Positions 24,702 through 34,345 of a stretch of 64,000 bases of DNA are shown here, piece by piece. Origin of the DNA: Streptomyces uncialis. GTDB lineage: Bacteria; Actinomycetota; Actinomycetes; Streptomycetales; Streptomycetaceae. Numbering within the stretch: the first letter of the stretch is position 1; every line of letters starts with the position of its first letter. The position numbers were made by a program, and so were the translations under genes. The notes beneath the pieces were generated by a model. The model saw only the letters and a list, made by a program, of their open reading frames with translations, did not search any database and was not told the DNA's origin. The stretch lies in contig NZ_CP109583.1 in assembly GCF_036250755.1 (NCBI RefSeq), forward strand, positions 7,620,001-7,684,000, given 5' to 3'.

Positions 24702-25907
24702 ATGGCCGACCGGGTCACGGTGATCGGCTGGGACGGCTCACCGCTCGGCGCCGGGGCGCGCTCGGCGCTCGCCGCCGCCACCCTGGTCGCCGGAGCCGCG
24801 CACCACCTCGCCTTCCCCGAGGTACCCGAACGCGCCGAACGCGTCCGGCTCGGCAGCGTCTCCCTCGCCGCCCGCCGGATCGCCGCCCACCGCGGCACCG
24901 CCGTCGTGTTCGCCGACGGCGACCCCGGCTTCTTCGGGGTCGTACGGGCCCTGCGCGACCCCGAGTTCGGCCTGGAGGTCGAGGTCGTGGCCGCGCCCTC
25001 GGCCGTCGCGCAGGCGTTCGCCCGCGCGGGCATGCCCTGGGACGACGCCGAGGTCGTCGTCGCCCACCGCCGGACGCTGCGCCGGGCGGTCAACGTCTGC
25101 CGTGCCCACACCAAGGTCGCCGTCCTCACCTCGCCCGGCGCGGGCCCCGCCGAACTCGGCCTGCTCCTCGAAGGCGTCCACCGCACCTTCGTCGTCTGCG
25201 AGGAACTCGGCACCACCAGCGAACGCGTCACCGTCGTCACCTCCGACAAGGCCGCCGACCGCACCTGGCGCGACCCCAACGTCGTCATCGTCATCGGCGG
25301 CACCGCCGCCCCCGGCTCCGGCTGGATCGCCGGCCGCGACCCCGCCGCCGGCCCGCGCGGCTGGGCCCTGCCCGCCCACGTCCACGGCCCCGGACTGCGG
25401 GAGAGCGAGAACGACCGGCTGCGCGCCGCCCAACTCGCCCGTCTCGGCCCCCGGGTCGGCGACCTCGTCTGGGACATCGGCTCCGCGAGCGGCGCCTTCG
25501 CCGTCGAGGCGGCCCGCTTCGGCGCCGCCGTCATCGCCGTCGACCAGGACCCCGACGCCTGCGCCCGGACCACCGCCGCGGCCCGCCGTTTCGGCGTCCA
25601 GATCCAGACCGTCCACGGCCGCGCCCCCCATGTACTGGAGAATCTTCCCGAACCCGATGTCGTGCGTGTCGCGGGCGGCGGACCCGCCGTGGTCTCCGCC
25701 GTCGCGGACCGCCGCCCCGAGCGCATCGTCACCCACGCGGCCACCCGCGACATCGCCGAACGCCTCGGCCGTGACCTGGTCGAACACGGGTACGACGTCG
25801 AATGTGCCCTGCTCCAGTCCGTGGAACTCGACACCCGGGTCTGGACGGAGAAGGAACGGACGGTCGGATTCCTGCTCTCCGGCAGCCTTCCCGACCGCGC
25901 CCCCTGA
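24702..25907 (+). CDS. cobL: precorrin-6Y C5,15-methyltransferase (decarboxylating), CbiE-CbiT fusion
   Basis: 401 residues. It methylates C5 and C15 of the corrin precursor and removes the acetate carboxyl in adenosylcobalamin synthesis. The N-terminal half (about 1-200) is a CbiE tetrapyrrole methylase (VTVIGWDGSPLG, ADGDPGFFGV, VVAAPSAVAQAF). The C-terminal half is CbiT, a class I methyltransferase with SAM motif VWDIGSASGAFAVEAA (about 253-268) and DQDPDAC. ATG chosen by family length and spacing. It lies upstream of the bluB-cobT fusion and a SUMT, so this is a partial cobalamin cluster. Confidence 0.92.
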   Translation: MADRVTVIGWDGSPLGAGARSALAAATLVAGAAHHLAFPEVPERAERVRLGSVSLAARRIAAHRGTAVVFADGDPGFFGVVRALRDPEFGLEVEVVAAPSAVAQAFARAGMPWDDAEVVVAHRRTLRRAVNVCRAHTKVAVLTSPGAGPAELGLLLEGVHRTFVVCEELGTTSERVTVVTSDKAADRTWRDPNVVIVIGGTAAPGSGWIAGRDPAAGPRGWALPAHVHGPGLRESENDRLRAAQLARLGPRVGDLVWDIGSASGAFAVEAARFGAAVIAVDQDPDACARTTAAARRFGVQIQTVHGRAPHVLENLPEPDVVRVAGGGPAVVSAVADRRPERIVTHAATRDIAERLGRDLVEHGYDVECALLQSVELDTRVWTEKERTVGFLLSGSLPDRAP

Positions 25908-26278
25908 CCGCCGCCCGGCGACGCGCGGGGTAGGCTGGCCGATCGTTGTACCGCACCGGGCCCCCAGCGCTTCATGGCTCAATGTCCGGAAATCCCGCCC
26001 GTTTTGGGTGGAGTGTGGTACGGCGGGACCGCAGGACGCGCGACGTGGCGCAGTCCACAGGAGACCGTGCCGGAACTCAGGTGCCGCGGTGGGGGCCGAC
26101 CGGGACAATGCCAGTGGTCGGTGTTCGCCGGTGCGACCGGCGCCGCCGACGGGACGTGCCGCGCGGCGCCTCCGCTCGTTCTCATGGACGGGTGGTCGGT
26201 GCGCCGCCCGGGGTACACGGGCCGCTCGGCGGGGGCCGGGACGGTCGAGGAAGCACTACCGATGGGCGAGGGGTACGC
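25908..26278. other. intergenic region between cobL and the bluB-cobT fusion
   Basis: 371 bases with no separate gene recognised. The frame of the downstream gene stays open back to about 25946, but the translated part is Arg/Gly-rich and not conserved-looking. The ATG at 26279 with GAGGGG in front is a better start. No cobalamin riboswitch core was recognised. Confidence 0.45.
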
Positions 26279-29200
26279 ATGACCGACACCGGCCGGATTC
26301 CGGGCGAGGCACTGCCGGACAACGCCGGCGAGGGGGTCGCTGCCGGGTCCGTCCAGGGCCGGGCGGCGGAGCGGCACGGCCCGGACACCCCGGGCCCGTA
26401 CCCGTACCCGGGCCCTGCGGAGCCCCCCGCCGACGACGATCAGCTCCTGATGCCCGGCTCCCAGGGCGCCTGGAGCGACACCCCGGGCGGTACGGGACTC
26501 TTCCCGTCCGCCGACGCCTACCCGCCGGTCGTCCACACCACCAGCGCACCCCCCGTACCGGTCCAGCAGACCCCGCCGCCGGACGCCCGGTACCCGGCGC
26601 CCGTCCCCGGGCCTCCGGTGCCGGAGCCTGCGCAGGCACCCGTGGGGGAGAACGTCCACGCCGTGGCGCCCGCCCCGGTCCTGTCGGTGCCCACCTCGCT
26701 GGAGACACCCGACGACGACGAGCCCCCGAACCCGTACGAGGCCGAGGCACCCGTGACCGCCGAGCACCCCGCCACGCCCACCGCCACCGCACCGGCCCCC
26801 GGACAGCCGTCCGGCGCCGCCGCCGTGGCCCAGGAGCAGACCGCCGAGCCCGCCGCGCAGGAATCCCCCGGGCATGAACCCGGTCCGCACGAGACGGGCG
26901 GCCGGGACAGCGGCGCCGTCGATCTGACGGACGTCCGCACCCCCGGCGCGCACGCCGCCTCCGCGCCGGGGACCGCCCGGCGCCCGCTGCACCTCGGCCC
27001 GCCCACCCCGGACACCGCCTCCAGCCCCGTACGCTCGCTCTCCGACCGGGGACCGGCCGGTTCCCGCCGGGGGTCGGTCAAGGTCCGCAGGCAGGCCGAG
27101 CAGGCACCGCAGTCCGAGCCGTCGCAGGCGCAGCAGACCGGCGCGCCCGAATACCTCGACGCGCCGCACCCCGGCGCCCCGCTGCCCGGCCCCCAGCTCG
27201 CGGAGATCCCGCCGCAGGGCGGCGCCCCCTGGGGTCCCGCGCCCGGCGCTCCGGAGACCCAGGCCGGGGAAGCCGCCGCGCAGAGCGCACCGGTGGCCCC
27301 GTCCACCACACCGTTCCCCCCCGCCCCCGACGCCACGACCGCCGTGCCGACGATGGACGGCGACCAGGTGATGGCGTCCCCCGCCGACACCGGGGCCGTG
27401 CTGGTGCCGGACGCCGCGTTCGCCGCGCCGGGCGCGCTGCCCGCCGAGGACCCCGCGCCCGAGGCGCCCGCGTACGCCGTCGCCGAGGACCCGGCCGCCG
27501 CGCCGACCGCGCCGACCGCAGCGGACGCGTCCGCCGTCGCCGCCGTGCCGTCCCAGGGACCGCAGAGCATCGGTGACGCCCCCGTGCCCGACGCGGACGC
27601 CATCGCCCCGCCGCTGCCCACCGGCACGACGGGGACACCGGCGGGCGAGCTCACCGACGGCCGAGGACTCCAGCTCGACCTCCAGGAGCAAGAGCGCGCG
27701 CCCGCCGCCGGTGCGGCCACCGACGGCACGCCCGTCGACGGTACGAGTGGCGCCCAGGCCGGGCCGGTCACCGCGCCTGTGGCCGAGCCCTCGGTGACGG
27801 AACCCCCGGTGACGGAACCGACCGGACAGTTCGTCCCGGTCGAGGGCTTCGTCCCGACCACCCCGCACCTCGCGCCGACGCCGCCGCGCGGGACTCCCCT
27901 GCCGGTCCCGGCCCAGGCCGGAGCCCCCGGGAGCGCGCCGTCCCCCTTGGCCCCGGCCACGGACGGCACCGCCGCACCCGCCGCCCCCGAGCCGGACCCG
28001 GCCGTCACCCCGGACGCCTCCGTGCCCGCCGAGGCACCCGTGCCGACCGCGTCGGACGAGGCCGAGGCCGCTCAGGCCGTCGAACCGCAGCCGGACGGTA
28101 CGCCCGTGGCGGGAACTCCCGCGCCGGACGCTCCGCGGGCACCGGAACCGACGGTGGACGCGGTCGTGGTGGAACCGGCGGTGGACACGGCTCCCGTGCC
28201 GGATGAGACGCCCGTGGCGAACGGGACGCCCGTGGCCGATGCGGCCGACGTGGTGGACCAGGTCGACGTGGTGGACCAGGCTCCGCCCGCCCCGGACGCC
28301 CCGACCCCGGACGCCGTCCAGGTGACGGAACCGGACCCGACGGCGGACCCGACGGCGGACCCGACGGCCGAGGTACCTGGAGGGCCGACCGCCGCTGTTG
28401 ATGCCGCTGTTGGTGCCGGTGCCGGTGCCGGTGCCGATGTCGATGTCGATGTCGAGCAGAGCGTGGTCGAGGCCCCGGCGCCCCAGGAGCAGCCCGTTCC
28501 GCTGCCTGACACGACCGTCACCGAGGCGACCGTGCCTGACCCGACCGTGCCCGAGGCGACCGTCGCCGAGGCGCCGGTCACCGACGCGGAGCCGTCCGCC
28601 GTCGAGGGTCCCGTCACCGCGTCCGTGACCGGGCCCGGCGAGGCCACGCCCACCGAGGACCCCGTCGCCGGGACAGCCGCACCGACCCCGGCACAGGCGC
28701 AGGCCCCGGCACAGGCGCAGGCTTCGGACCAGGCACTGGCCGGGACCGAGGCCGTCGGCCCCGAAGCAGCCGACCAGCCCGCGTCCGCCCCGGCCACCGT
28801 GGAGACCACGGAGACCGTCGCTCCCGAGGCAGAGACCGTCCCCGGTGCCCCCACGGACTCCGCCGAGGACCCCACTACCCCCGTCGTCACGGACACGGTG
28901 ACCGGCACCACCCCCGCCGCGACAGCCGACTCGCCGGACACCCCCGACGCACCGGCCCTCCAGCCCCACCCCCACCCGCACCCGCACCCGCACCCGCAAG
29001 AAGCCGACAGCGAAGTGACCCACGCAGCCCCCCGGACGGACCCGGAGACCCCGGAGTCCGGGTCCGGCCTCGCACCGGACGCACCCCTGCCCGCCGCCGC
29101 ACCGCAGACACCCGTGGCGCCCGTGGCGCCCGACGCGACGGCCGGTACCCCCGCGTCCCCGTCCGTCACCTCCGTCACCGGTACGAACGCCCCCGAGCCG

Positions 29201-31369
29201 TCCACCGACGCCGTCACGGACGGTCCGACGGAGGCCCAGGACGCCCACGAGGCCCCGGACCCCGCAGGCACCCCGGACGCGCCTGGAACCACCGAGGCCA
29301 CGCAGCCCGCCGCCGGGCCCGCGCCGACGGACGAGGTCACCCAGGCCCCCGCCCAGGCGGCACCGGAGACAGCCGCCCCCGAGGAAGCCGACGCAGCCGC
29401 CACCGCCCCGGCCGCCGACGCGACCACCGAGGACGCGACGCCCCCCGCCGCGGAGACCGTCACCCCGGAGCCCGCCGCCCCGGCCACGGTCGAAGCCGAG
29501 GCCCCGGACGGCAGCGCCGAGATGGCATCCCCCGAGGAAGCCGCCGCGACCGCCCCGGAGACCCCGGAGACCCCGGAGACCCCGGAGAAGGCGGACAGCC
29601 CGGACGACACCCCCGGCGCCGAGCAGCCGTCGTCCCGTCCCGCCGCCCCCGCCTACGACGACGCCGAACGCGACGCCGTACTGCGGGTCATGCGGGAACG
29701 CCGCGACATCCGCAACGGCTTCCGGCCGGACCCGATCCCGCACGAAGTCCTGCTGAGGGTGCTGGAGGCCGCGCACACCGCGCCGTCCGTCGGGCACTCG
29801 CAGCCCTGGGACTTCGTCGTCATCCGGTCCGCCGAGACCCGGCAGGCCATGCACGAACTGGCCGAGCGCCAGCGCGACGCGTACGCCAGGTCCCTGCCCA
29901 AGGGCCGTGCGAAGCAGTTCAAGGAACTGAAGATCGAGGCGATCCTCGACACCCCGGTGAACATCGTCGTCACCGCCGACCCGACCCGGGGCGGCCGGCA
30001 CACCCTCGGCCGCCACTCCCAGCCCCGGATGGCGCCCTACTCCTCGGCGCTCGCCGTCGAGAACCTCTGGCTCGCGGCCCGTGCCGAGGGCCTCGGTGTG
30101 GGCTGGGTCAGCTTCTTCGACGAGCGGGAGATGGTCCGCGCCCTCGATCTGCCCGAACACCTGGAGGTCGTCGCCTACCTGTGCGTCGGGTACGTCGACG
30201 AGTTCCCGGAGGAGCCCGAGCTCGCCCAGTCGGGCTGGGCCAAGCGCCGCCCGCTGTCCTGGGTCGTCCACGAGGAGACGTACGGCCGCCGCGCGCTGCC
30301 CGGCGAGGACCCGCACGACCTGCTCGCCGAGACCGTCGCCGCCATCCGCCCGCTGGACGCCAAGGCGCTCGGCGAGGCATGGGAGCGGCAGAAGCGGATG
30401 ACCAAGCCCGCCGGGGCGCTCGGCATGCTGGAGATCATCTCCGCGCAGCTCAGCGGGCTCTCCCGGATGTGCCCGCCGCCCATCCCGGAGCCCGCGGCCG
30501 TCGCGGTCTTCGCGGGCGACCACGGTGTCCACGCCCAGGGTGTGACGCCCTGGCCGCAGGAGGTCACCGGCCAGATGGTCGCGAACTTCCTCGGCGGCGG
30601 CGCGGTCTGCAACGCCTTCGCGAACCAGGTCGGCGCCGAGGTCTGCGTCATCGACGTCGGGGTCGCCGCCGACCTGCCCGCGACCCCGGGGCTGCTGCCC
30701 CGCAAGGTCCGGGCCGGTACGGGCGACATGACCACCGGGCCCGCGCTCACCCGCGAAGAGGTCAAGGCCGCCGTCGAGGTCGGCATCGAGACCGCCCGCG
30801 ACCTGGTCGCGGCGGGCAACAAGGCACTCCTGACGGGCGAGATGGGCATCGCCAACACCACCGCGTCGGCCGCCCTGATCGCCGTCTACACCGGCGCCGA
30901 CCCGGCCGAGGTCACCGGCCGCGGCACCGGCATCAACGACGAGACCCTGGCCCGCAAGACGGATGTCGTCCGGCGCGCCCTGGACCTGCACCGGCCGGAC
31001 CCCGCCGACCCCATCGGCGTCCTCGCGGCCGTCGGCGGTCTCGAACACGCCGCCCTCGTCGGTCTGATCCTCGGCGGAGCCTCGCTGCGCACCCCCGTCA
31101 TCCTGGACGGGGTCAGCGCGGGCGCCGCCGCCCTGGTCGCCCGCGCGGTCGCCCCCGAGGCGCTGGCCGCCTGCATCGCGGGCCACCGCAGCGCCGAACC
31201 GGGCCATGTCGCGGCGCTGAACAAGCTGGGTCTGCGCCCGCTGATCGACCTGGACCTCCGGCTGGGGGAGGGCACGGGCGCGCTGCTCGCCCTGCCGCTG
31301 GTGCAGAGCGCGGCCCGCGCGATGCACGAGGTCGCCACCTTCGACTCGGCCGGGGTCACCGAGAAGTAG
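26279..31369 (+). CDS. cobT: giant BluB-CobT fusion: DMB synthase and DMB phosphoribosyltransferase
   Basis: 1,696 residues. Residues about 1-1120 are a disordered Ala/Pro/Glu/Thr/Val-rich region with short repeats (PTADPTADPT, GAGAGADVDVDVE, HPHPHPHPHP, ETPETPETPE). About 1123-1345 is a BluB-type nitroreductase fold (RERRDIRNGF, HTAPSVGHSQPWDF, GWVSFFDER), which makes 5,6-dimethylbenzimidazole from FMNH2. About 1347-1696 is CobT (nicotinate-nucleotide:DMB phosphoribosyltransferase), with KPAGALGMLE, FAGDHGVHAQGV, GEMGIANTTASAAL, GRGTGINDE and GHRSAEPGH holding the catalytic Glu. The two enzymes make and then activate the lower ligand of cobalamin, so fusion lets DMB be channelled. ATG 26279 has GAGGGG six bases upstream. 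The acidic N-terminus has unknown purpose. Confidence 0.9.
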   Translation: MTDTGRIPGEALPDNAGEGVAAGSVQGRAAERHGPDTPGPYPYPGPAEPPADDDQLLMPGSQGAWSDTPGGTGLFPSADAYPPVVHTTSAPPVPVQQTPPPDARYPAPVPGPPVPEPAQAPVGENVHAVAPAPVLSVPTSLETPDDDEPPNPYEAEAPVTAEHPATPTATAPAPGQPSGAAAVAQEQTAEPAAQESPGHEPGPHETGGRDSGAVDLTDVRTPGAHAASAPGTARRPLHLGPPTPDTASSPVRSLSDRGPAGSRRGSVKVRRQAEQAPQSEPSQAQQTGAPEYLDAPHPGAPLPGPQLAEIPPQGGAPWGPAPGAPETQAGEAAAQSAPVAPSTTPFPPAPDATTAVPTMDGDQVMASPADTGAVLVPDAAFAAPGALPAEDPAPEAPAYAVAEDPAAAPTAPTAADASAVAAVPSQGPQSIGDAPVPDADAIAPPLPTGTTGTPAGELTDGRGLQLDLQEQERAPAAGAATDGTPVDGTSGAQAGPVTAPVAEPSVTEPPVTEPTGQFVPVEGFVPTTPHLAPTPPRGTPLPVPAQAGAPGSAPSPLAPATDGTAAPAAPEPDPAVTPDASVPAEAPVPTASDEAEAAQAVEPQPDGTPVAGTPAPDAPRAPEPTVDAVVVEPAVDTAPVPDETPVANGTPVADAADVVDQVDVVDQAPPAPDAPTPDAVQVTEPDPTADPTADPTAEVPGGPTAAVDAAVGAGAGAGADVDVDVEQSVVEAPAPQEQPVPLPDTTVTEATVPDPTVPEATVAEAPVTDAEPSAVEGPVTASVTGPGEATPTEDPVAGTAAPTPAQAQAPAQAQASDQALAGTEAVGPEAADQPASAPATVETTETVAPEAETVPGAPTDSAEDPTTPVVTDTVTGTTPAATADSPDTPDAPALQPHPHPHPHPHPQEADSEVTHAAPRTDPETPESGSGLAPDAPLPAAAPQTPVAPVAPDATAGTPASPSVTSVTGTNAPEPSTDAVTDGPTEAQDAHEAPDPAGTPDAPGTTEATQPAAGPAPTDEVTQAPAQAAPETAAPEEADAAATAPAADATTEDATPPAAETVTPEPAAPATVEAEAPDGSAEMASPEEAAATAPETPETPETPEKADSPDDTPGAEQPSSRPAAPAYDDAERDAVLRVMRERRDIRNGFRPDPIPHEVLLRVLEAAHTAPSVGHSQPWDFVVIRSAETRQAMHELAERQRDAYARSLPKGRAKQFKELKIEAILDTPVNIVVTADPTRGGRHTLGRHSQPRMAPYSSALAVENLWLAARAEGLGVGWVSFFDEREMVRALDLPEHLEVVAYLCVGYVDEFPEEPELAQSGWAKRRPLSWVVHEETYGRRALPGEDPHDLLAETVAAIRPLDAKALGEAWERQKRMTKPAGALGMLEIISAQLSGLSRMCPPPIPEPAAVAVFAGDHGVHAQGVTPWPQEVTGQMVANFLGGGAVCNAFANQVGAEVCVIDVGVAADLPATPGLLPRKVRAGTGDMTTGPALTREEVKAAVEVGIETARDLVAAGNKALLTGEMGIANTTASAALIAVYTGADPAEVTGRGTGINDETLARKTDVVRRALDLHRPDPADPIGVLAAVGGLEHAALVGLILGGASLRTPVILDGVSAGAAALVARAVAPEALAACIAGHRSAEPGHVAALNKLGLRPLIDLDLRLGEGTGALLALPLVQSAARAMHEVATFDSAGVTEK

Positions 31370-31390
31370 CCCCACCGGCACCCGCCCGCG

Positions 31391-31415
31391 CCGGGCACCC
31401 GCACCGGGTGCCCGG
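31391..31415 (+). terminator. terminator after cobT
   Basis: A perfect 10-bp stem CCGGGCACCC / GGGTGCCCGG with a five-base loop, 22 bases after the cobT stop; no U tract. Confidence 0.55.
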
Positions 31416-31656
31416 CCCGGCCGCGTCCGGCCCGAAGCGGCCGTCCAGCACCGTCCCCGTCCACCGCCCGTCGGCCGCGACTCCCGGACCCCCGCCCCCG
31501 GCGACGACGCCCAGGCCCCGCACCCGCAGGGCCCCTCCGCCGCTGTGACCAGCGGAACCGTATCGTTGCCGCCGGGACCCCCGTCCCCGACCGTCGACCC
31601 ACCGACAGGAACCGTCCGCCGCTCCACCGTCGCAGCGGCCCATCCGAGGAGCCGCC

Positions 31657-32922
31657 ATGCCCAGCCCCGCCAGTGACCCGGCGTACCCCGTCGGGCTCCG
31701 TCTCACCGGTCGCCGTGTCGTGGTGCTCGGCGGTGGCCAAGTGGCCCAGCGGCGGCTGCCGGCGCTCATCGCGGCGGGCGCCGACGTCCAGCTGATCTCC
31801 CCCTCCGCGACCCCGTCCGTCGAGGCCATGGCCGACACGGGGGAGATCACCTGGCACCGCCGCCGCTACGAGGACGGGGACCTGGCCGACGCCTGGTACG
31901 TCCTGGTGGCCACCCAGAACCGGGACGCCAACACCCGTGCGTCGGCGGAGGCCGAGACCCGCCGCGTCTGGTGCGTCCGCTCCGACGACGCCGACGCCGC
32001 CACCGCCTGGACCCCGGCCACCGGCCACAGCGCGGGCGTCACCGTCGCCGTCCTCACCACCGACGCGCAAGGGCGCGACCCCCGGCACACCGCGGCGATC
32101 CGCGACGCCGTGGTCGAGGGGCTGCGGGACGGCACCCTCGTCGCCCGGCACCACCGCGCCCGCGCCGCGTCGGTCGCCCTTGTCGGCGGCGGCCCCGGCG
32201 ACCCCGACCTGATCACGGTACGAGGCCGCCGGCTGCTCGCGGAGGCGGACGTCGTCATCGCGGACCGGCTCGGCCCCCGCGACCTGCTCGCCGAACTGCC
32301 GCCGCACGTCGAGGTGATCGACGCGGCCAAGATCCCGTACGGCCGGTTCATGGCCCAGGAAGCCATCAACCAGGCGCTGATCGACCACGCCAGGGCGGGC
32401 CGGACGGTGGTCCGGCTCAAGGGCGGTGACCCGTTCGTCTTCGGCCGGGGCATGGAGGAGGCCGAGGCCCTGGTCGAGGCCGGTATCCCGTACACCGTCG
32501 TCCCCGGTATCTCCAGCTCGATCTCGGTGCCCGGCGCGGCGGGCATCCCCGTCACCCATCGCGGGGTCGCGCATGAGTTCACCGTCGTCAGCGGCCATGT
32601 GGCCCCCGACGACGAACGCTCCCTGGTCGACTGGGCCGCGCTCGCCGCCCTGCGCGGCACCCTGGTCGTCCTGATGGGCGTCGACAAGATCGGCCGGATC
32701 GCACAGACGCTGATCGCGCACGGCCGGGCCGCCGACACCCCCGTCGCCCTGGTCCAGGAGGGCACGACCGCCGCCCAGCGGCGCGTGGACGCGACGCTCG
32801 CGACCGTGGCGGAGACCGTGGTCCGTGAGGGGGTGCGCCCGCCCGCCGTCATCGTGATCGGTGAGGTGGTCCGCGTCGGCCCCGACGCCCCGGTCGCCCC
32901 CGGACAGCACCCCGTCACCTGA
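31657..32922 (+). CDS. cobA: uroporphyrinogen-III C-methyltransferase with CysG-type N-terminal domain
   Basis: 421 residues. Residues about 1-160 are a precorrin-2 dehydrogenase/ferrochelatase-like Rossmann domain (RVVVLGGGQVAQRRLPAL, VLVATQNRDAN). Residues about 168-410 are the SUMT (VALVGGGPGDPDLITVRG, VRLKGGDPFVFGRG, VPGISSSISVPGAAGIPVTHRG), which adds methyl groups at C2 and C7 of uroporphyrinogen III to give precorrin-2. It sits at the branch of siroheme and cobalamin synthesis. ATG follows GAGGAGCC. It lies after the bluB-cobT fusion and before a SpoU methylase. Some annotators use cysG for this architecture. Confidence 0.9.
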   Translation: MPSPASDPAYPVGLRLTGRRVVVLGGGQVAQRRLPALIAAGADVQLISPSATPSVEAMADTGEITWHRRRYEDGDLADAWYVLVATQNRDANTRASAEAETRRVWCVRSDDADAATAWTPATGHSAGVTVAVLTTDAQGRDPRHTAAIRDAVVEGLRDGTLVARHHRARAASVALVGGGPGDPDLITVRGRRLLAEADVVIADRLGPRDLLAELPPHVEVIDAAKIPYGRFMAQEAINQALIDHARAGRTVVRLKGGDPFVFGRGMEEAEALVEAGIPYTVVPGISSSISVPGAAGIPVTHRGVAHEFTVVSGHVAPDDERSLVDWAALAALRGTLVVLMGVDKIGRIAQTLIAHGRAADTPVALVQEGTTAAQRRVDATLATVAETVVREGVRPPAVIVIGEVVRVGPDAPVAPGQHPVT

Positions 32923-32987
32923 CCCGGGCGACCCGCCCCGAACCCAGCCGCCCGCTCCGCTCCGCACCGACAAGGCAGTATCACCCT

Positions 32988-33806
32988 GTGGCCGAACTCA
33001 TCACCGTCGAGGACCCCGACGACCCCCGCCTGCGTGACTACACCGGGCTGACCGACGTCGAACTGCGGCGCAGACGCGAACCCGCCGAAGGACTGTTCAT
33101 CGCCGAGGGCGAGAAGGTCATCCGCCGGGCGAAGGACGCCGGGTACGAGATGCGCTCCATGATGCTCTCGACCAAATGGGTCGACGCCATGCGCGACGTG
33201 ATCGACGAACTCCCCGCCCCCGTCTACGCGGTCACCCCGGAACTGGCGGAACGCGTCACCGGCTACCACGTCCACCGGGGCGCCCTCGCGTCGATGCAGC
33301 GCAAGCCCCTGCCGACCGCCGCCGAGGTCCTGGCCGTCACCCGCCGGGTCGTGGTCATGGAGTCCGTGAACGACCACACCAACATCGGCGCGATCTTCCG
33401 TTCGGCGGCGGCCCTCGGCATGGACGCCGTCCTGCTCTCCCCGGACTGCGCGGACCCGCTCTACCGCCGCTCGGTGAAGGTGTCGATGGGCGCGGTGTTC
33501 TCCGTCCCCTACGCCCGTCTGGAGAGCTGGCCGCGCGGGCTGGAGGAGGTACGGGGAGCGGGCTTCGGGCTGCTGGCGCTCACCCCGGACGAGAAGGCCG
33601 TCACCCTGGACGAGGCCGCCCCGCACCGGATGGACCGGGTCGCCCTGATGCTCGGCGCCGAGGGCGACGGACTCTCCGCCAGGGCCATGGCCGCCGCCGA
33701 CACCCTGGTCCGCATCCCGATGGCGCACGGGGTGGACTCACTGAACGTCGGCGCCGCGGCAGCGGTCGCCTTCTACGCGGTAGCCACCGGCCGCCCCACC
33801 CCCTGA
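32988..33806 (+). CDS. SpoU/TrmH-family RNA 2'-O-methyltransferase
   Basis: 272 residues. An N-terminal substrate-binding part (EGLFIAEGEKVIRRAKDAG) precedes the knotted SPOUT methylase domain with the three motifs: ESVNDHTNIGAIFRSAA, ALMLGAEGDGLS and IPMAHGVDSLNVGAAAAVAF. It methylates the ribose of tRNA or rRNA with SAM. GTG start preceded by AAGGCAG. It ends at the 139-bp repeat array. Target nucleotide cannot be told. Confidence 0.88.
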   Translation: MAELITVEDPDDPRLRDYTGLTDVELRRRREPAEGLFIAEGEKVIRRAKDAGYEMRSMMLSTKWVDAMRDVIDELPAPVYAVTPELAERVTGYHVHRGALASMQRKPLPTAAEVLAVTRRVVVMESVNDHTNIGAIFRSAAALGMDAVLLSPDCADPLYRRSVKVSMGAVFSVPYARLESWPRGLEEVRGAGFGLLALTPDEKAVTLDEAAPHRMDRVALMLGAEGDGLSARAMAAADTLVRIPMAHGVDSLNVGAAAAVAFYAVATGRPTP

Positions 33807-34345
33807 CACCCCAAAGGAACACGAGGAACCGCGCACCCACGACGGACCCGCACAGGATCAAGTACGCCGAGCCGGGCAGACCTCAGGGGCGCGAGGAACC
33901 GCGCACCCACGGGCAACCCGCACCCGACCGAGAACCTGTGGACCCACAGACCCAGGGGCGCGAGGAACTGCGCACCCACCGAGCGACGGCCCAGGAACAA
34001 GTAGGCCCAGCCGGGCAGACCTCAGGGGCGCGGGGAACTGCGCACCCACGGGCAACCCGCACCCGACCGAGAACCTGTGGACCCACAGACCCAGGGACAC
34101 GAGGAACCGCGCACCCACGACGGACCCGCACGGGAACAAGTACGCCCAGCCGGGCAGACCTCAGGGGCGCGAGGAACCGCGCACCCACGGGCAACCCGCA
34201 CCCGACCGAGAACCTGTGGACCCACAGACCCAGGGGCGCGGGGAACTGCGCACCCACAACGGACCCGCACAGGAACAAGTACACCCAGGTGGGGAACCCG
34301 GCGACACGGGCCGCCAAGAACCCGCACAGGAAAGCCCCGCGAGCC
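33807..34345. repeat. 139-bp tandem repeat array (plus-oriented)
   Basis: No gene. The element CCGGGCAGAC recurs at 33872, 34011 and 34150, exactly 139 bases apart, the same period as the array at 14.3 kb. Each unit is a dimer of about 70-base half-units, each carrying the core AGGGGCGCGGGGAACTGCGC (some copies with GAGGAAC) followed by ACCCAC. Alternating half-units have different tails, one with GAGAACCTGTGGACCCACAG and one ending in AGTACGCCCAG. The orientation is opposite to the 14.3 kb array. It separates the SpoU methylase from the kinase gene, both of which read into it. Confidence 0.85.

Noticed and set aside
24230..26278. Cobalamin riboswitch before cobL or cobT
   Set aside because: No recognisable B12-box or core helices in either gap.
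25979..31627. Open frame of almost 1,900 codons on the minus strand opposite the bluB-cobT gene
   Set aside because: It is a mirror of a G+C-rich coding strand; its translation is Gly/Arg-rich without domains, whereas the plus strand encodes BluB and CobT motifs.
33807..34345. CRISPR array
   Set aside because: The spaced units are 139-bp dimers whose 'spacers' are also repeated; no cas genes nearby.
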